DNA of 44,838 bases, from NCBI GenBank assembly GCA_028818705.1, contig JAPPNJ010000027.1, positions 1 to 44,838 of the forward strand. The letters are read 5' to 3'. The position numbers and the translations under genes were made by a program. This document shows positions 1 to 8,134 of this stretch, piece after piece. The stretch's first letter is position 1, and every line of letters starts with the position of its first letter. Source of the DNA: Candidatus Poribacteria bacterium (GTDB lineage: Bacteria; Poribacteria; WGA-4E; WGA-3G). The notes under the pieces are model-generated. The model made no database searches and had not been told where the DNA came from. It worked only from the letters and a program-made list of their open reading frames with translations.

Positions 1-50
1 GCACAGGTCTTTGGAACCTGCATGCGTAGGTTCGAATCCTACCCGCCCTG
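1..50 (+). tRNA. tRNA-Gln(UUG), 3' part only
   Basis: The window opens inside a tRNA. A 5-bp anticodon stem (4-8 with 16-20) closes a 7-nt loop whose anticodon at 11-13 is TTG, reading the Gln codon CAA. A T-arm with TTCGAAT loop follows. The acceptor 3' strand ends with discriminator G at 50, as is usual for Gln. CCA is not encoded. The D-arm and 5' acceptor strand lie outside the window. A T-rich run starts directly after the gene (51-62) and may help 3'-end formation. Confidence 0.9.
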
Positions 51-163
51 TCTCTTTTTTTAAATACAAATTTTTTGATCGCGTCTCTTCTTGATATGGA
101 ACATGGCGCGATGCTCATAGGACTATAGAACGCATCTTACGCGACGATGCATGGACAAGAAAA

Positions 164-838
164 ATGCAACAAGCAAAATTAGAAGTTCAACCACGCGACG
201 CTTTCGGAAAACAGCGCGCGCGTGCACTCCGGCGTGAAGGTGCAGTGCCCGCTGTCTTATATGGACGCTCGCAAGACACCTTAGCGATTCAACTCAACGC
301 GCGGATCTTCAAGCAATTCCTACGCACGCACGGTGAGAACGTTATCATTAATATGGAAATCGGTGGCGGTAACACCGAAATTGTCATTATCAAAGAAATT
401 CAACGCGATCCGGTAGAAAAACACCAGCTCGTCCATGCTGATTTTATCAGAATTTCTCTGGATGAACCTGTAACCTCCCCTGTGCCGGTGGTTCTGGTGG
501 GTACCCCTCTCGGTGTTGAAGAGGGCGGTGTTCTCGAATCTCCGCTTCGTCAAGTAACCCTTCATTGCCTACCTATGCAACTGCCTACCGAAATTTCCGT
601 TAATGTCAGTGAATTAGATATCGGTGATGTTATTCATGTGGGCGATTTAGACCTTGATGCTGAAATTGAGGTCCTGGACGAGTCCGAACGGATTATCGCA
701 ATGGTAAGCCAACCCCGTATCCAACTTGAGGAAGAAGCTGAAGATGGCGAAGAGGAAGGTGGAGAAGTCGCTGAAGAACAGCCTTTGGAACCGGAAGTTA
801 TTTCCCGTCGGCAGGATGATGACGGGGCAGAAGAATAA
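164..838 (+). CDS. rplY: 50S ribosomal protein L25 (bL25, Ctc type)
   Basis: This 224-residue protein matches the long CTC/TL5 form of bL25, which binds 5S rRNA in the large subunit. The N-terminal beta-barrel (about residues 5-95) has the typical RxxGKxxAR..LRREGxVPAVLYG opening. The second domain (about 100-185) carries the EGGVLE..L..V.V.CLP pattern of TL5-like proteins. The last 35 residues are a very acidic, probably disordered tail. Length agrees with the family (about 190-230). Pth lies about 2.3 kb downstream, and the L25-pth pairing is common in bacteria. The Shine-Dalgarno is weak (AAGA before the ATG). Confidence 0.95.
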   Translation: MQQAKLEVQPRDAFGKQRARALRREGAVPAVLYGRSQDTLAIQLNARIFKQFLRTHGENVIINMEIGGGNTEIVIIKEIQRDPVEKHQLVHADFIRISLDEPVTSPVPVVLVGTPLGVEEGGVLESPLRQVTLHCLPMQLPTEISVNVSELDIGDVIHVGDLDLDAEIEVLDESERIIAMVSQPRIQLEEEAEDGEEEGGEVAEEQPLEPEVISRRQDDDGAEE

Positions 839-872
839 CTTTGTCTATGTTGAGAATCCACAAGAAGCGCGC

Positions 873-2018
873 GTGAACAGACGCTCTGTAGCTGTTTACG
901 CGCTTTTCTTCGGTATACTCCTTTGGTCTATTGCACTCAAAGGTATCGCCCAAGAACCCTATGTCCGTTTTATTGATGTCGATGGAAAAATAATTGCGGA
1001 AGTGCCTGCGCAGCTCAAGGACGAGAAAGTTTACCTCTCCGTTGATGCCGTGAAACAGGTTTTTGACCCCGCAATGACGGATCAGTATAACTACCCCCGT
1101 AAACGACTTACCCTCAGAACAAAGAACAAGCAGATTCGCTTGCAGATGGGCAAGCCGACAGTTACTATTGATCCCGGTGGAAAGATAGTCACGCTCTCCA
1201 CTCCTCCCATGATTATCGCACAGCAGCCGATGGTGCCTGTCACTTTCTTCACGCAACTTCTGCCGATTTTCAATGATGTTGAAGTTATCTACAATCCGAG
1301 CCTGAGAAGGGTTCAGATGAGACCTAAGGGGGCTTTGATACCTACGGGGGTAGCCGATTCTCAGAATTGGGCGATCATCATTGATCCGGGACATGGTGGC
1401 GCGGATGATCGAGGATGCGAAGGGAACACTGGACTCCTTGAAAAGGATGTTATTCTCGCGCTTGCAAAACAGATTCAACAAATTAGTAAACAGAAAGAGA
1501 TGCAGGTTTATCTTACACGTCGGCGAGATACCAAAAAAACACACTTTGAACGTATTCAAGTTGCTAACCGGAATCAAGGGAAACTCTTTCTCAGTTTACA
1601 CTGCAACGCATCTTTTTCACCGCACGAGAAAGGTGTCAAGATTTATCTGAATAATCCCAAAGGAGAGCTTCGGTTTCCAAGGATGGTCGGGCAGGCTCCT
1701 GCAGGACAGAGATTAAAAATCCTCGCTCAAGCTAATTTTTTGAAGCAGAGTCGAGACTTCGCGTTTGCGCTGCAAGCGGAACTAAATTTTCTAACAGAAA
1801 TCCCAGTAACGATTACCGAGATGCCGCTTGTCACACTGTCTGAAATCTATATGCCGGCTGTTGTTTTGGAACTCGGCTATCTTTCTAATGTCGAAGATTT
1901 GGAGAAACTCTCTAATCCTGAGTATATTGCCAGTGTTGCCCAAGCAGTCACCCGTGCTATTCAGCGCTATGTTTCTTCTGTTAATCAGTCTGCTCCCGCA
2001 ACAGTCTCAGAACAATAA
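873..2018 (+). CDS. Exported N-acetylmuramoyl-L-alanine amidase (Amidase_3)
   Basis: A zinc amidase that cleaves the MurNAc-L-Ala bond of peptidoglycan outside the cytoplasm. The open frame reaches back to 726 inside rplY, and ATGs at 816/819 are possible. I prefer GTG at 873 because it gives a clean signal peptide (basic MNRR, then a hydrophobic stretch to about residue 26) and avoids the overlap. An N-terminal copper-amine-oxidase/AMIN-like beta domain comes first. The catalytic domain starts at the IIIDPGHGG motif (zinc His), followed by the Glu of LLEKD, the zinc His of LSLHCNA, and the catalytic Glu of VLELGYLSN near the C-terminus. All key residues are present. Length is 381 residues. 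The start is less certain than the function. Confidence 0.92.
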   Translation: MNRRSVAVYALFFGILLWSIALKGIAQEPYVRFIDVDGKIIAEVPAQLKDEKVYLSVDAVKQVFDPAMTDQYNYPRKRLTLRTKNKQIRLQMGKPTVTIDPGGKIVTLSTPPMIIAQQPMVPVTFFTQLLPIFNDVEVIYNPSLRRVQMRPKGALIPTGVADSQNWAIIIDPGHGGADDRGCEGNTGLLEKDVILALAKQIQQISKQKEMQVYLTRRRDTKKTHFERIQVANRNQGKLFLSLHCNASFSPHEKGVKIYLNNPKGELRFPRMVGQAPAGQRLKILAQANFLKQSRDFAFALQAELNFLTEIPVTITEMPLVTLSEIYMPAVVLELGYLSNVEDLEKLSNPEYIASVAQAVTRAIQRYVSSVNQSAPATVSEQ

Positions 2019-2062
2019 TATAACCTAAATCGCTAATTTGTACTAAAGTTTGGACACTTGTA

Positions 2063-2086
2063 GCATAGGAGACCGTTAGCCTGTGC
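2063..2086. repeat. Family C hairpin, long-loop variant
   Basis: Arms GCATAGG and CCTGTGC pair around a 10-nt loop that contains GTTAG. It shares the GCATA...TGTGC frame of the family C copies at 2420, 29102 and 40809 but has a larger loop. Confidence 0.4.
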
Positions 2087-2166
2087 ATCCGAATCCGCGA
2101 TTTTTCTCAAAGTTCCTGACACAAACACAACTCAAAAAGAAATAAACGTGGATGTGCCAAAAAGAA

Positions 2167-2217
2167 GCCCCCGGTGAATGCCACAAGGCATTCATACCGT
2201 TGATTTCGGGGCGATAT
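2167..2217. repeat. Composite hairpin repeat, copy 1 (families B and E)
   Basis: One of two identical 51-bp units. The core is GAATGCC-ACAA-GGCATTC. Around it CGGT pairs with ACCG, and outside that GCCCC pairs with GGGGC. The core resembles the family B repeats at 33805 and 38322. The outer GCCCC/GGGGCGA frame matches the family E repeats at 39627 and 39677, so one hairpin appears nested in the loop of another. Confidence 0.75.
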
Positions 2218-2260
2218 TGCTTCGCAGTGAGAATAGAAATACCAGAAACACACCTCTTTA

Positions 2261-2311
2261 GCCCCCGGTGAATGCCACAAGGCATTCATACCGTTGATTT
2301 CGGGGCGATAT
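2261..2311. repeat. Composite hairpin repeat, copy 2 (families B and E)
   Basis: Perfect copy of the unit at 2167-2217, 94 bp further on in the same orientation. The spacer between copies is unrelated to the unit. A GATATGT tail runs into the right end of the surrounding MITE-like element. Confidence 0.75.
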
Positions 2312-2419
2312 GTATAATTTCTTAAAATTGTCCAAAGTTTAGTAATTTTTAACGTAAACTTGAAAATAAATTTGTAGGTCGGGTTGAGCGTTAACGCTTA
2401 TAACGTATAACCCTTTGTA

Positions 2420-2440
2420 GCATAATCTGTTAGATTGTGC
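2420..2440. repeat. Family C hairpin repeat (GTT loop)
   Basis: Arms GCATAATCT and AGATTGTGC flank a GTT loop. Family C keeps GCATA, GTT and TGTGC constant, and its inner stem pairs change together: AATCT/AGATT here, AGCCT/AGGCT at 40809. It is followed by a run of short related CGCTAATCG words up to about 2495. Confidence 0.6.
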
Positions 2441-2513
2441 TTTAACTGCTAATCGTTAATCGCCAATCGCTATCGACTAACCGCTAATCGCTATACATAA
2501 CAGGGACAAAACA

Positions 2514-3107
2514 GTGGAATACAACGGCAGTGCTGGTTTTTCGAGACTTTTCGTAATATGGGGAATAACGCTTATTGTTGTTGTGCTTTCTCTCATTGCG
2601 ACGCTATATCTGATTGATCAGTCGAAGCAAACTATTATTCCGACTGCCCCACCGCCGTTGCCTGTTGCTGCTAACCCTTCAGATACACCGCCACCGCCGC
2701 AAGAGATCAATTTATTCCTCATAGATCCAACCGCACTCACGCTTGTCCCTGTCAAAATTGAACGCCGACTTCATACGGAGTTTACCAAGCGCTTGGGCCA
2801 AGTGGTTAAAGCACTTATCCAAGAGACGCCGCCTAACTTTAGAAATCCTATTCCACGTGGTACGCTTCTCAACGAAGTCTATATTGACAGCGATCAGACT
2901 GCCTACTTGGATTTCTCGAACCATATCGCTGACGGTCACATCGGTGGTACAACCGCTGAGGGGCTAACCGTTATGGCGATTCTTAGAACTGTTTTTGATG
3001 CATTTCCTGATGACATTAAACAGGTTCAGATTCTAATTGATGGGAACCAAGTGAAAACACTTGCCGGACATCTTAACCTCTCACAGCCTCTGCATTTTTT
3101 CGATTGA
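2514..3107 (+). CDS. GerMN-domain membrane-anchored protein
   Basis: The 197-residue protein has one N-terminal membrane segment (about residues 11-31), a Pro-rich linker (about 43-63) and a C-terminal GerMN domain (about 85-190). The hallmark is LLNEVYIDSDQTAYLDFS..., then a helix and VQILIDGNQV near the end. GerMN domains occur in GerM and in exported proteins of non-spore-formers, usually linked to the envelope. The exact role is unknown. The start is GTG at 2514, supported by CAGGGA upstream. Lying between an amidase and pth, it may act in wall remodelling, which is inference. Confidence 0.82.
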   Translation: MEYNGSAGFSRLFVIWGITLIVVVLSLIATLYLIDQSKQTIIPTAPPPLPVAANPSDTPPPPQEINLFLIDPTALTLVPVKIERRLHTEFTKRLGQVVKALIQETPPNFRNPIPRGTLLNEVYIDSDQTAYLDFSNHIADGHIGGTTAEGLTVMAILRTVFDAFPDDIKQVQILIDGNQVKTLAGHLNLSQPLHFFD

Positions 3108-3140
3108 GGTTTGTAACAATTGGGTTATCGGTGAAAAAAA

Positions 3141-3728
3141 ATGAAAATTATTGTCGGACTCGGTAATCCTGGGATGCGTTATCAACACACCAAACACAAC
3201 GTCGGCTTTCGCGTAATTGATGCCCTCCACGAAAAAACGAAAAACAATTCGCGTGCATCTCGGCACACCCCGACATCGATCTGCAGATCGCTTGTTATAC
3301 AGACCACATGGTATGACACCCCAGTTGTCTTCGCAAAGCCGATGACATATATGAACAACAGCGGTGTCGCAGTTGCTGCCCTGATGGATCGGTTTGAGGT
3401 GCCGCTCGCGCAACTTTGTATCGTCTACGATGATATTCATTTGGATATCGGTGTGCTTCGGATACGACAGAAAGGAAGCGATGGTGGGCAAAAGGGGATG
3501 AAGTCTATCATTCATCACTTAGGTACAAACGAATTTCCACGTCTACGCATCGGCATCGGTGAACCGATCGGTGATCTGACCGATTATGTTCTTACGGAAT
3601 TTTCGGAAATCGAAGAGATAGAAATCGAACCTACTATTGACCGAGCGGTTGATGCCGTTGAAGCCTTTGTCAAAGATGACATCCTGACTGTCATGAATCA
3701 GTTCAACAGACGCGAACAGATAGGCTAA
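3141..3728 (+). CDS. pth: Peptidyl-tRNA hydrolase
   Basis: Releases peptides from peptidyl-tRNA dropped by ribosomes. The N-terminus KIIVGLGNPGMRYQHTKHNVGF is the family signature, with the catalytic His in KHNVG (residue 20). KPMTYMNNSG carries the substrate-binding Asn. YDDIHLDIG holds the Asp that orients the His, and GSDGGQKGMKSII the remaining conserved loop. Length is 195 residues, as expected. The upstream region is A-rich (GGTGAAAAAAA) with no strong Shine-Dalgarno. It starts 33 bp after the GerMN gene and may be cotranscribed with it. Confidence 0.96.
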   Translation: MKIIVGLGNPGMRYQHTKHNVGFRVIDALHEKTKNNSRASRHTPTSICRSLVIQTTWYDTPVVFAKPMTYMNNSGVAVAALMDRFEVPLAQLCIVYDDIHLDIGVLRIRQKGSDGGQKGMKSIIHHLGTNEFPRLRIGIGEPIGDLTDYVLTEFSEIEEIEIEPTIDRAVDAVEAFVKDDILTVMNQFNRREQIG

Positions 3729-3755
3729 ATGTTTTTATTTCCCTCCCTAATATTC

Positions 3756-3780
3756 TGTAGGAGCGACTTTCAGTCGCGAC
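3756..3780. repeat. Family A hairpin repeat (GTAGG...CGAC)
   Basis: TGTAGGA is followed by stem GCGACT-TTC-AGTCGC and then GAC. The layout resembles REP elements of other bacteria. A half copy at 3830-3845 keeps the left arm only. The two are linked by a run of ACTGACTACTGAC words, which accompany these repeats elsewhere in the window. Confidence 0.7.
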
Positions 3781-3869
3781 TCTTTCTGACTACCGACAAC
3801 TGACTACTGACTACTGACTACCATCTTCCTGTAGGAGCGACTTTTTCTGACAACTGATAGCCTAAAAAG

Positions 3870-3898
3870 TTGACCTTATTTGATTTGTCGTGTAGAAT
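3870..3898 (+). promoter_or_regulatory. Sigma70-type promoter for the D-threonine-aldolase-like gene
   Basis: TTGACC (3870-3875) and TAGAAT (3893-3898) are separated by 17 nt. The likely start point lies about 50 nt before the ATG at 3956. Confidence 0.6.
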
Positions 3899-3955
3899 GG
3901 ATATAGGATGTTTTCCTCTGTTCCAATCTATGACTTGACGCGAAGGGGTAAGACT

Positions 3956-5065
3956 ATGGATAAGAAGTACCGTATTCAGAATGCTGAAACTATACCGAGT
4001 CCATCACTGGTTGTCTATCTCGCACAGGTTCAGCAGAACATTGAATGTGCTATTGCTATGGTTGATGGAGATGTTTCAAAGCTTAGACCGCATGCGAAGA
4101 CGCATAAAACCGCAGAGATTATCGCCATGGAACGCGATGCTGGCATCTATAAACACAAATGTGCGACCCTGCGCGAAGCAGAGATGTTGGCACAAAACGG
4201 TATAGAGGATATTCTGATTGCCTATCAGATGGTAGGACCGAATATCAACCGATTCGTTGCATTACAACAGACCTATCCGGATGCTGATTTCAAGGTCGTT
4301 GTAGATCATTCAGAGGCAGTAACAGCACTCTCATCGGCTGTGGCGAAGTCGGGTTTAACGGTCAAGGTTATGCTGGACTTGGATGTCGGCATGCATCGGA
4401 CCGGCATACCGGTTGGCGATGGTGCTATTGATGTCTACGCCCAGATTGAAGCATCAGACGGATTACAGGCATGGGGTTTACACGTCTACGACGGGCATAT
4501 CCACGATGAAGATGTAACCGAGCGACAGGCGTCCTGTAACAAAAGCATCGCTCAGACACAAGAGATACAGGATAGGCTTTCTGCTAAAGGGCTTGAAGTG
4601 CCATTGATTGTGATGGGTGGTACACCGACATTTCCGATGTATGCGAAGACTTCAGGTGTAGAGGCATCACCGGGTACTTTCATTTTCCACGATTACGGTT
4701 ACACAACGCTCTTCCCTGATCTCGGTTTTACGCCAGCAGCACTACTCCTGAGTCGTATCATCAGTATTCCTACGCCAAATCGGATTACCCTCGATTTAGG
4801 TCATAAAGCCATCGCCGCAGATCCTGATGGCGCGCGCGGGATTATTTTGAATGTTGAGGATGCTGAGGTAGGCAAGCAGCACGAGGAGCATTGGGCGATT
4901 GATGTTCCTGACAGCACACCAATGTACATTGGGCAAGAGATTTACGTTTGTCCGACGCATATCTGCCCTTGTGTTGCGCTCCATCCGTTTTATTATGTCG
5001 TAGATACTGATGGGTATTGTCGGGGGACTTGGGAAGTCACGGCGCGCAATCGAAGTGCTGCGTAA
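3956..5065 (+). CDS. D-threonine aldolase / D-serine dehydratase-like PLP enzyme
   Basis: A fold-type III PLP enzyme of 369 residues, predicted to cleave D-threonine-like D-beta-hydroxy amino acids or to dehydrate D-serine. The N-terminal alanine-racemase-like barrel carries the PLP lysine in RPHAKTHKT (about residue 46). The C-terminal domain has the HxC metal pair of this family (VCPTHICP). The open frame begins at 3908, but ATG at 3956 follows GAAGGGG at good spacing and matches the usual start of the family. It probably has its own promoter (3870-3898). The substrate cannot be settled from sequence. Confidence 0.88.
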   Translation: MDKKYRIQNAETIPSPSLVVYLAQVQQNIECAIAMVDGDVSKLRPHAKTHKTAEIIAMERDAGIYKHKCATLREAEMLAQNGIEDILIAYQMVGPNINRFVALQQTYPDADFKVVVDHSEAVTALSSAVAKSGLTVKVMLDLDVGMHRTGIPVGDGAIDVYAQIEASDGLQAWGLHVYDGHIHDEDVTERQASCNKSIAQTQEIQDRLSAKGLEVPLIVMGGTPTFPMYAKTSGVEASPGTFIFHDYGYTTLFPDLGFTPAALLLSRIISIPTPNRITLDLGHKAIAADPDGARGIILNVEDAEVGKQHEEHWAIDVPDSTPMYIGQEIYVCPTHICPCVALHPFYYVVDTDGYCRGTWEVTARNRSAA

Positions 5066-5083
5066 ACCATTGAAATGGGATGC

Positions 5084-7036
5084 TCACGGCCATGGAAAGA
5101 ACGGTGCCGGCACATTCGTTCCCCAACTGATGAGCGTCCACACAACTGCCATACTAAACTCCCCGAACACCATGCCTAAGAAGAAAGGACGAAGGCGTTG
5201 GTATTGTCGAATGCCGCTGTAACGTAGGACCGGCATCTTAATACTCCACGCAATGAAAACCGGAAACCAGAACACGATAAGCGTCCACGAAGCGGATAGC
5301 GCATACCCAAGTGGGTGTAGGGGCCACCACCAGTATAGCATCCTCAGAATGACCAATCCGGTTGTCACAAGCGCCCCCATACCGAAAAAGAGCCCTCCTG
5401 TTGTACGTAGGTCCGTCCCTAATCCTTCCATCGCCGCAACGTTGTCCTGAAATGCCCACAGCGGGTTTCCTCGGTAGGTGTAGCTATACATGTAATTTGC
5501 ACCGTGCGTATAAGGGAGCCATAAGTGGAGAGCAGCCGCACATAAGAACGCCAGCGTACTACCTAACACAAGCACCCCCAAGAGCGAACGATACGACATT
5601 CCCACCCGCTCTCTGATTTTTAAGCCGTCTAAGAAACCGGTAAGAATTAATCCGCGTTGGTCGCGAGTGAAGATAGCGTCAAAGAACGAGAGTGTGGTAA
5701 GGCTTGGTGCTCCCAGTGTTGCTTTGCTTGCGATGAGTTGATAGAGATCAATTGGTCGGAACGATGTTTCTGTCATTAGCAGTCCGCCTTCAGCTGTACT
5801 ACGCGCCATTACCACCGCTATGATGCAGATATAAACAACTATCTCGAATGCAGCAAACCCCAAATTCAGTCCTGCTGCGTAACACCACCCTATTGCCAAA
5901 ACCATACTGCCAATGAGTCCCCAGACCGCCGTTCGGTAAGACATAAGTTCCGTCGTGTCATCCGCTTTATTTGTAGTAAACGCTTGATGAAACACGCGTT
6001 TGAAATGTGGAAGTCCCATATAGATAAACGAAATTACCAGCACAACATAAGCACCCGCGACTTGGTAACCCAAATAGAGTCGGGTTGGGTAGAGCGGCAT
6101 CCCACTTACCCGTAAGCCGAGCATCGCCGCGACGACATCCTGAAGCCGTGTGAGTAAGAAAAAGAACCATAGGCTGAAGAGCAGTTGTGTCGGCAATAAG
6201 TAGAAAAAACCTACCGCCGCGAAGGAGAGAAAAATCGGAGTGTAGAAGATGGCGTTGAAAGGGCGTTCCGTGAAGTATTGGTTGAGTATGTACCGCAGCG
6301 ATATACTCGGAATTTGGGGCCAGATTTCATGAAGACCGTTTAAGGTGAAGATAAGGGTAGGCAGTCCAAACCCCAACCACATGAGACGATTTCTAAGAAA
6401 ACCACGTCCTTCGTGTACAAACTCAAGTGGAAGTGAAACTAATGGAAATGTCAGTTTCTCATTTTCGATCCACTGTTTTCGTAAAATTGCAGCGAGACAC
6501 AGAAATGCTGTGAATACTAAGAAGACAAGCAGGCCCCATACGAATAATGGTTCTATCCATGCCCGCCATGGAATCGCGTCACCCGTCTCCGTGCCTTCAT
6601 AGAAACTGATAGCAACAGCTGCTTGCCCTTTTTGTTCCGGCGAAAATGGAATTAGCCACGGCTTGATATGTGGAAAAAAGAGGGTGTCCCAACTGTTAGT
6701 TTCGTTGGTAAAGTAGTTAACTGCAATGAGTGCGGGAATGAGTTTTTCCATCACGCCGCGCGATGAGATCATTGAGGCAACCAGCATCATACAGTAGATG
6801 CCCATCAATTCCCGCGGTGACAGCCCAAATCGACGCTTTAGTTTTTCGAGCAACCGATTCCCTAAGACCAAAAAGAAGAACAGCCCGATAACCGCAGGCG
6901 GCAGTTGTAAAAACCCAATTTGGATGTAGGTGATTACTAATTCTGCGTAAGAGACGATGCAACATATAACAATAACGAAACAGATACCGAGAAGGACAGA
7001 ACGTCCTGATAGACGGTTTTCATTGGTAGGAAGCAA
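5084..7036 (-). CDS. Large polytopic membrane protein (DUF6785/DUF6784-like)
   Basis: 650 residues with at least ten hydrophobic segments from residue 13 on, including a conserved-looking SPRELMGIYCMMLVASMISSRGVME stretch after the second or third. A long loop (about 125-160) precedes further helices. It resembles a family known from Poribacteria, Planctomycetes and Armatimonadetes that is annotated only as DUF6785/DUF6784. The name is from memory and no function is established. A transporter role is a reasonable guess. It converges with the upstream aldolase gene, with only 18 bp between the stop codons. Confidence 0.7.
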   Translation of the reverse strand: MLPTNENRLSGRSVLLGICFVIVICCIVSYAELVITYIQIGFLQLPPAVIGLFFFLVLGNRLLEKLKRRFGLSPRELMGIYCMMLVASMISSRGVMEKLIPALIAVNYFTNETNSWDTLFFPHIKPWLIPFSPEQKGQAAVAISFYEGTETGDAIPWRAWIEPLFVWGLLVFLVFTAFLCLAAILRKQWIENEKLTFPLVSLPLEFVHEGRGFLRNRLMWLGFGLPTLIFTLNGLHEIWPQIPSISLRYILNQYFTERPFNAIFYTPIFLSFAAVGFFYLLPTQLLFSLWFFFLLTRLQDVVAAMLGLRVSGMPLYPTRLYLGYQVAGAYVVLVISFIYMGLPHFKRVFHQAFTTNKADDTTELMSYRTAVWGLIGSMVLAIGWCYAAGLNLGFAAFEIVVYICIIAVVMARSTAEGGLLMTETSFRPIDLYQLIASKATLGAPSLTTLSFFDAIFTRDQRGLILTGFLDGLKIRERVGMSYRSLLGVLVLGSTLAFLCAAALHLWLPYTHGANYMYSYTYRGNPLWAFQDNVAAMEGLGTDLRTTGGLFFGMGALVTTGLVILRMLYWWWPLHPLGYALSASWTLIVFWFPVFIAWSIKMPVLRYSGIRQYQRLRPFFLGMVFGEFSMAVVWTLISWGTNVPAPFFPWP

Positions 7037-7209
7037 TATCGCAATGTCCTATACTGACAGTTTTGTAGAGTCTAACATAAGCGAGAAGCGTTGTCAAATG
7101 CAGTGTATTGAAGTCAGCGTGGCACAACACACCGCAACACCGTTGTGTGAAAAGACAGGTGCGGTCGCTTTTTTGTAACCCATTCTCAAAAACATACGTT
7201 ATGTAAAAT

Positions 7210-7518
7210 ATGGAAAATACTGTTAATATATGGACTGAAGCGATGCCGAATGAATCAATTCAATCCTTCGCTAAAATTAACCCACTTGTTGGGTTGCCCG
7301 TCAAAACCCTGCGCCTGTACAATGCGTTAGAGGTTTTGAAGAAAAAATATCGTTCTTCCGACAAGCCGGACTGGTTTAGCATACCGGACCGTGATCCGCT
7401 TCTTCAGAAAATTGGTTTTTCTAAAACCGAGATTGAGAACGGCATCAGAGAGTTGAAGCGAGCGAATTTGTTGCAAACCCGCGAAGAACAGAATACATGT
7501 TGGTATTGCCTGAAATAG
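7210..7518 (+). CDS. Small putative winged-helix protein
   Basis: 102 residues of unknown family. The C-terminal half (about residues 60-100) reads as helix, turn, helix and wing: DPLLQKIGFSKTEIENGIREL, then KRANLLQTREEQNTCWYCL. This suggests a winged-helix DNA-binding fold, which is inference. There is no clear Shine-Dalgarno before the ATG. It ends 7 nt before the maf start, so the two are probably cotranscribed. Confidence 0.55.
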   Translation: MENTVNIWTEAMPNESIQSFAKINPLVGLPVKTLRLYNALEVLKKKYRSSDKPDWFSIPDRDPLLQKIGFSKTEIENGIRELKRANLLQTREEQNTCWYCLK

Positions 7519-7525
7519 AATACAA

Positions 7526-8134
7526 GTGAGCGAACCGACTTTAAAACCCTTGCGTCTGGTATTAGCCTCTGCGTCCCCTCGACGTGCTGCATTATTATCC
7601 CAGATTGGGCTGACGTTTGAGATACGGCCGAGTGATGTCCCTGAACCGCCACACAGCAGATATGCAGACAAACGGGTGGATGAGGTAACGCGTGAACTTG
7701 CCTTACTCAAGGCGAAGACAGTTGCGCGACATTGCAACGAAGGCGTGATTATCGGCGCGGATACGTTGGTATCTTTAGATGGAAAACTTTTCGGTAAACC
7801 AACTGATGATGAAGATGCTATGGTGATGCTGACGCAGCTCAGTGGTACATCTCATGAGGTTGTAACAGGCGTGGCGTTAGTTGACGCTTTAACAGAACGC
7901 ACTATTGCTTGGACAGAAACAACACAGGTTTATTTTCGGAACCTGCATAGGACCGAAATTGATGACTATATCGCTACCGGCGAAGCAGCAGATAAAGCTG
8001 GCGCATACGGAATCCAAGAACGAGGTGCCGCTTTCGTTAGACGCATTGAGGGCTGCTATTTCAATGTTGTCGGTTTACCTTTAGCAAGTCTCGTTGAACA
8101 CCTCTCCAATTTTCAATCCGATGTCGGTGCGTAA
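7526..8134 (+). CDS. maf: Maf family nucleoside triphosphate pyrophosphatase (dTTP/UTP type)
   Basis: Maf proteins hydrolyse non-canonical or excess nucleotides to the monophosphate and pyrophosphate. The N-terminal LVLASASPRRAALLSQ is the family P-loop-like motif. ADKRVDEV..LALLKA, VIIGADTLV and GKPTDDEDA follow in order. DKAGAYGIQERGAAFV is typical of the YhdE-like dTTPase/UTPase group. Length is 202 residues, as expected. The start is GTG at 7526. The IolB-like gene overlaps its 3' end. Confidence 0.93.
   Translation: MSEPTLKPLRLVLASASPRRAALLSQIGLTFEIRPSDVPEPPHSRYADKRVDEVTRELALLKAKTVARHCNEGVIIGADTLVSLDGKLFGKPTDDEDAMVMLTQLSGTSHEVVTGVALVDALTERTIAWTETTQVYFRNLHRTEIDDYIATGEAADKAGAYGIQERGAAFVRRIEGCYFNVVGLPLASLVEHLSNFQSDVGA

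Larger units (their letters stand above)
2041..2344. mobile_element. MITE-like element with 15-bp terminal inverted repeats
   Basis: The ends at 2041-2055 (TACTAAAGTTTGGAC) and 2330-2344 (GTCCAAAGTTTAGTA) are inverted repeats with one mismatch. The interior has no convincing gene and holds several hairpin repeats, including two identical 51-bp units. The right end, with similar inner flank, recurs alone at 39712-39726. A non-autonomous element or repeat cluster is inferred. No transposase is present. The element fills most of the gap between the amidase and GerMN genes. Confidence 0.5.

Noticed and set aside
2167..2311. Direct repeats as a small CRISPR array
   Set aside because: Only two units, 51 bp long with internal hairpins, and no cas genes. 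They fit the REP-like families seen elsewhere in the window.
7110..7170. Hairpin with T-run as a terminator
   Set aside because: It lies between divergent genes, where no transcript should end, and the stem is only about six pairs.
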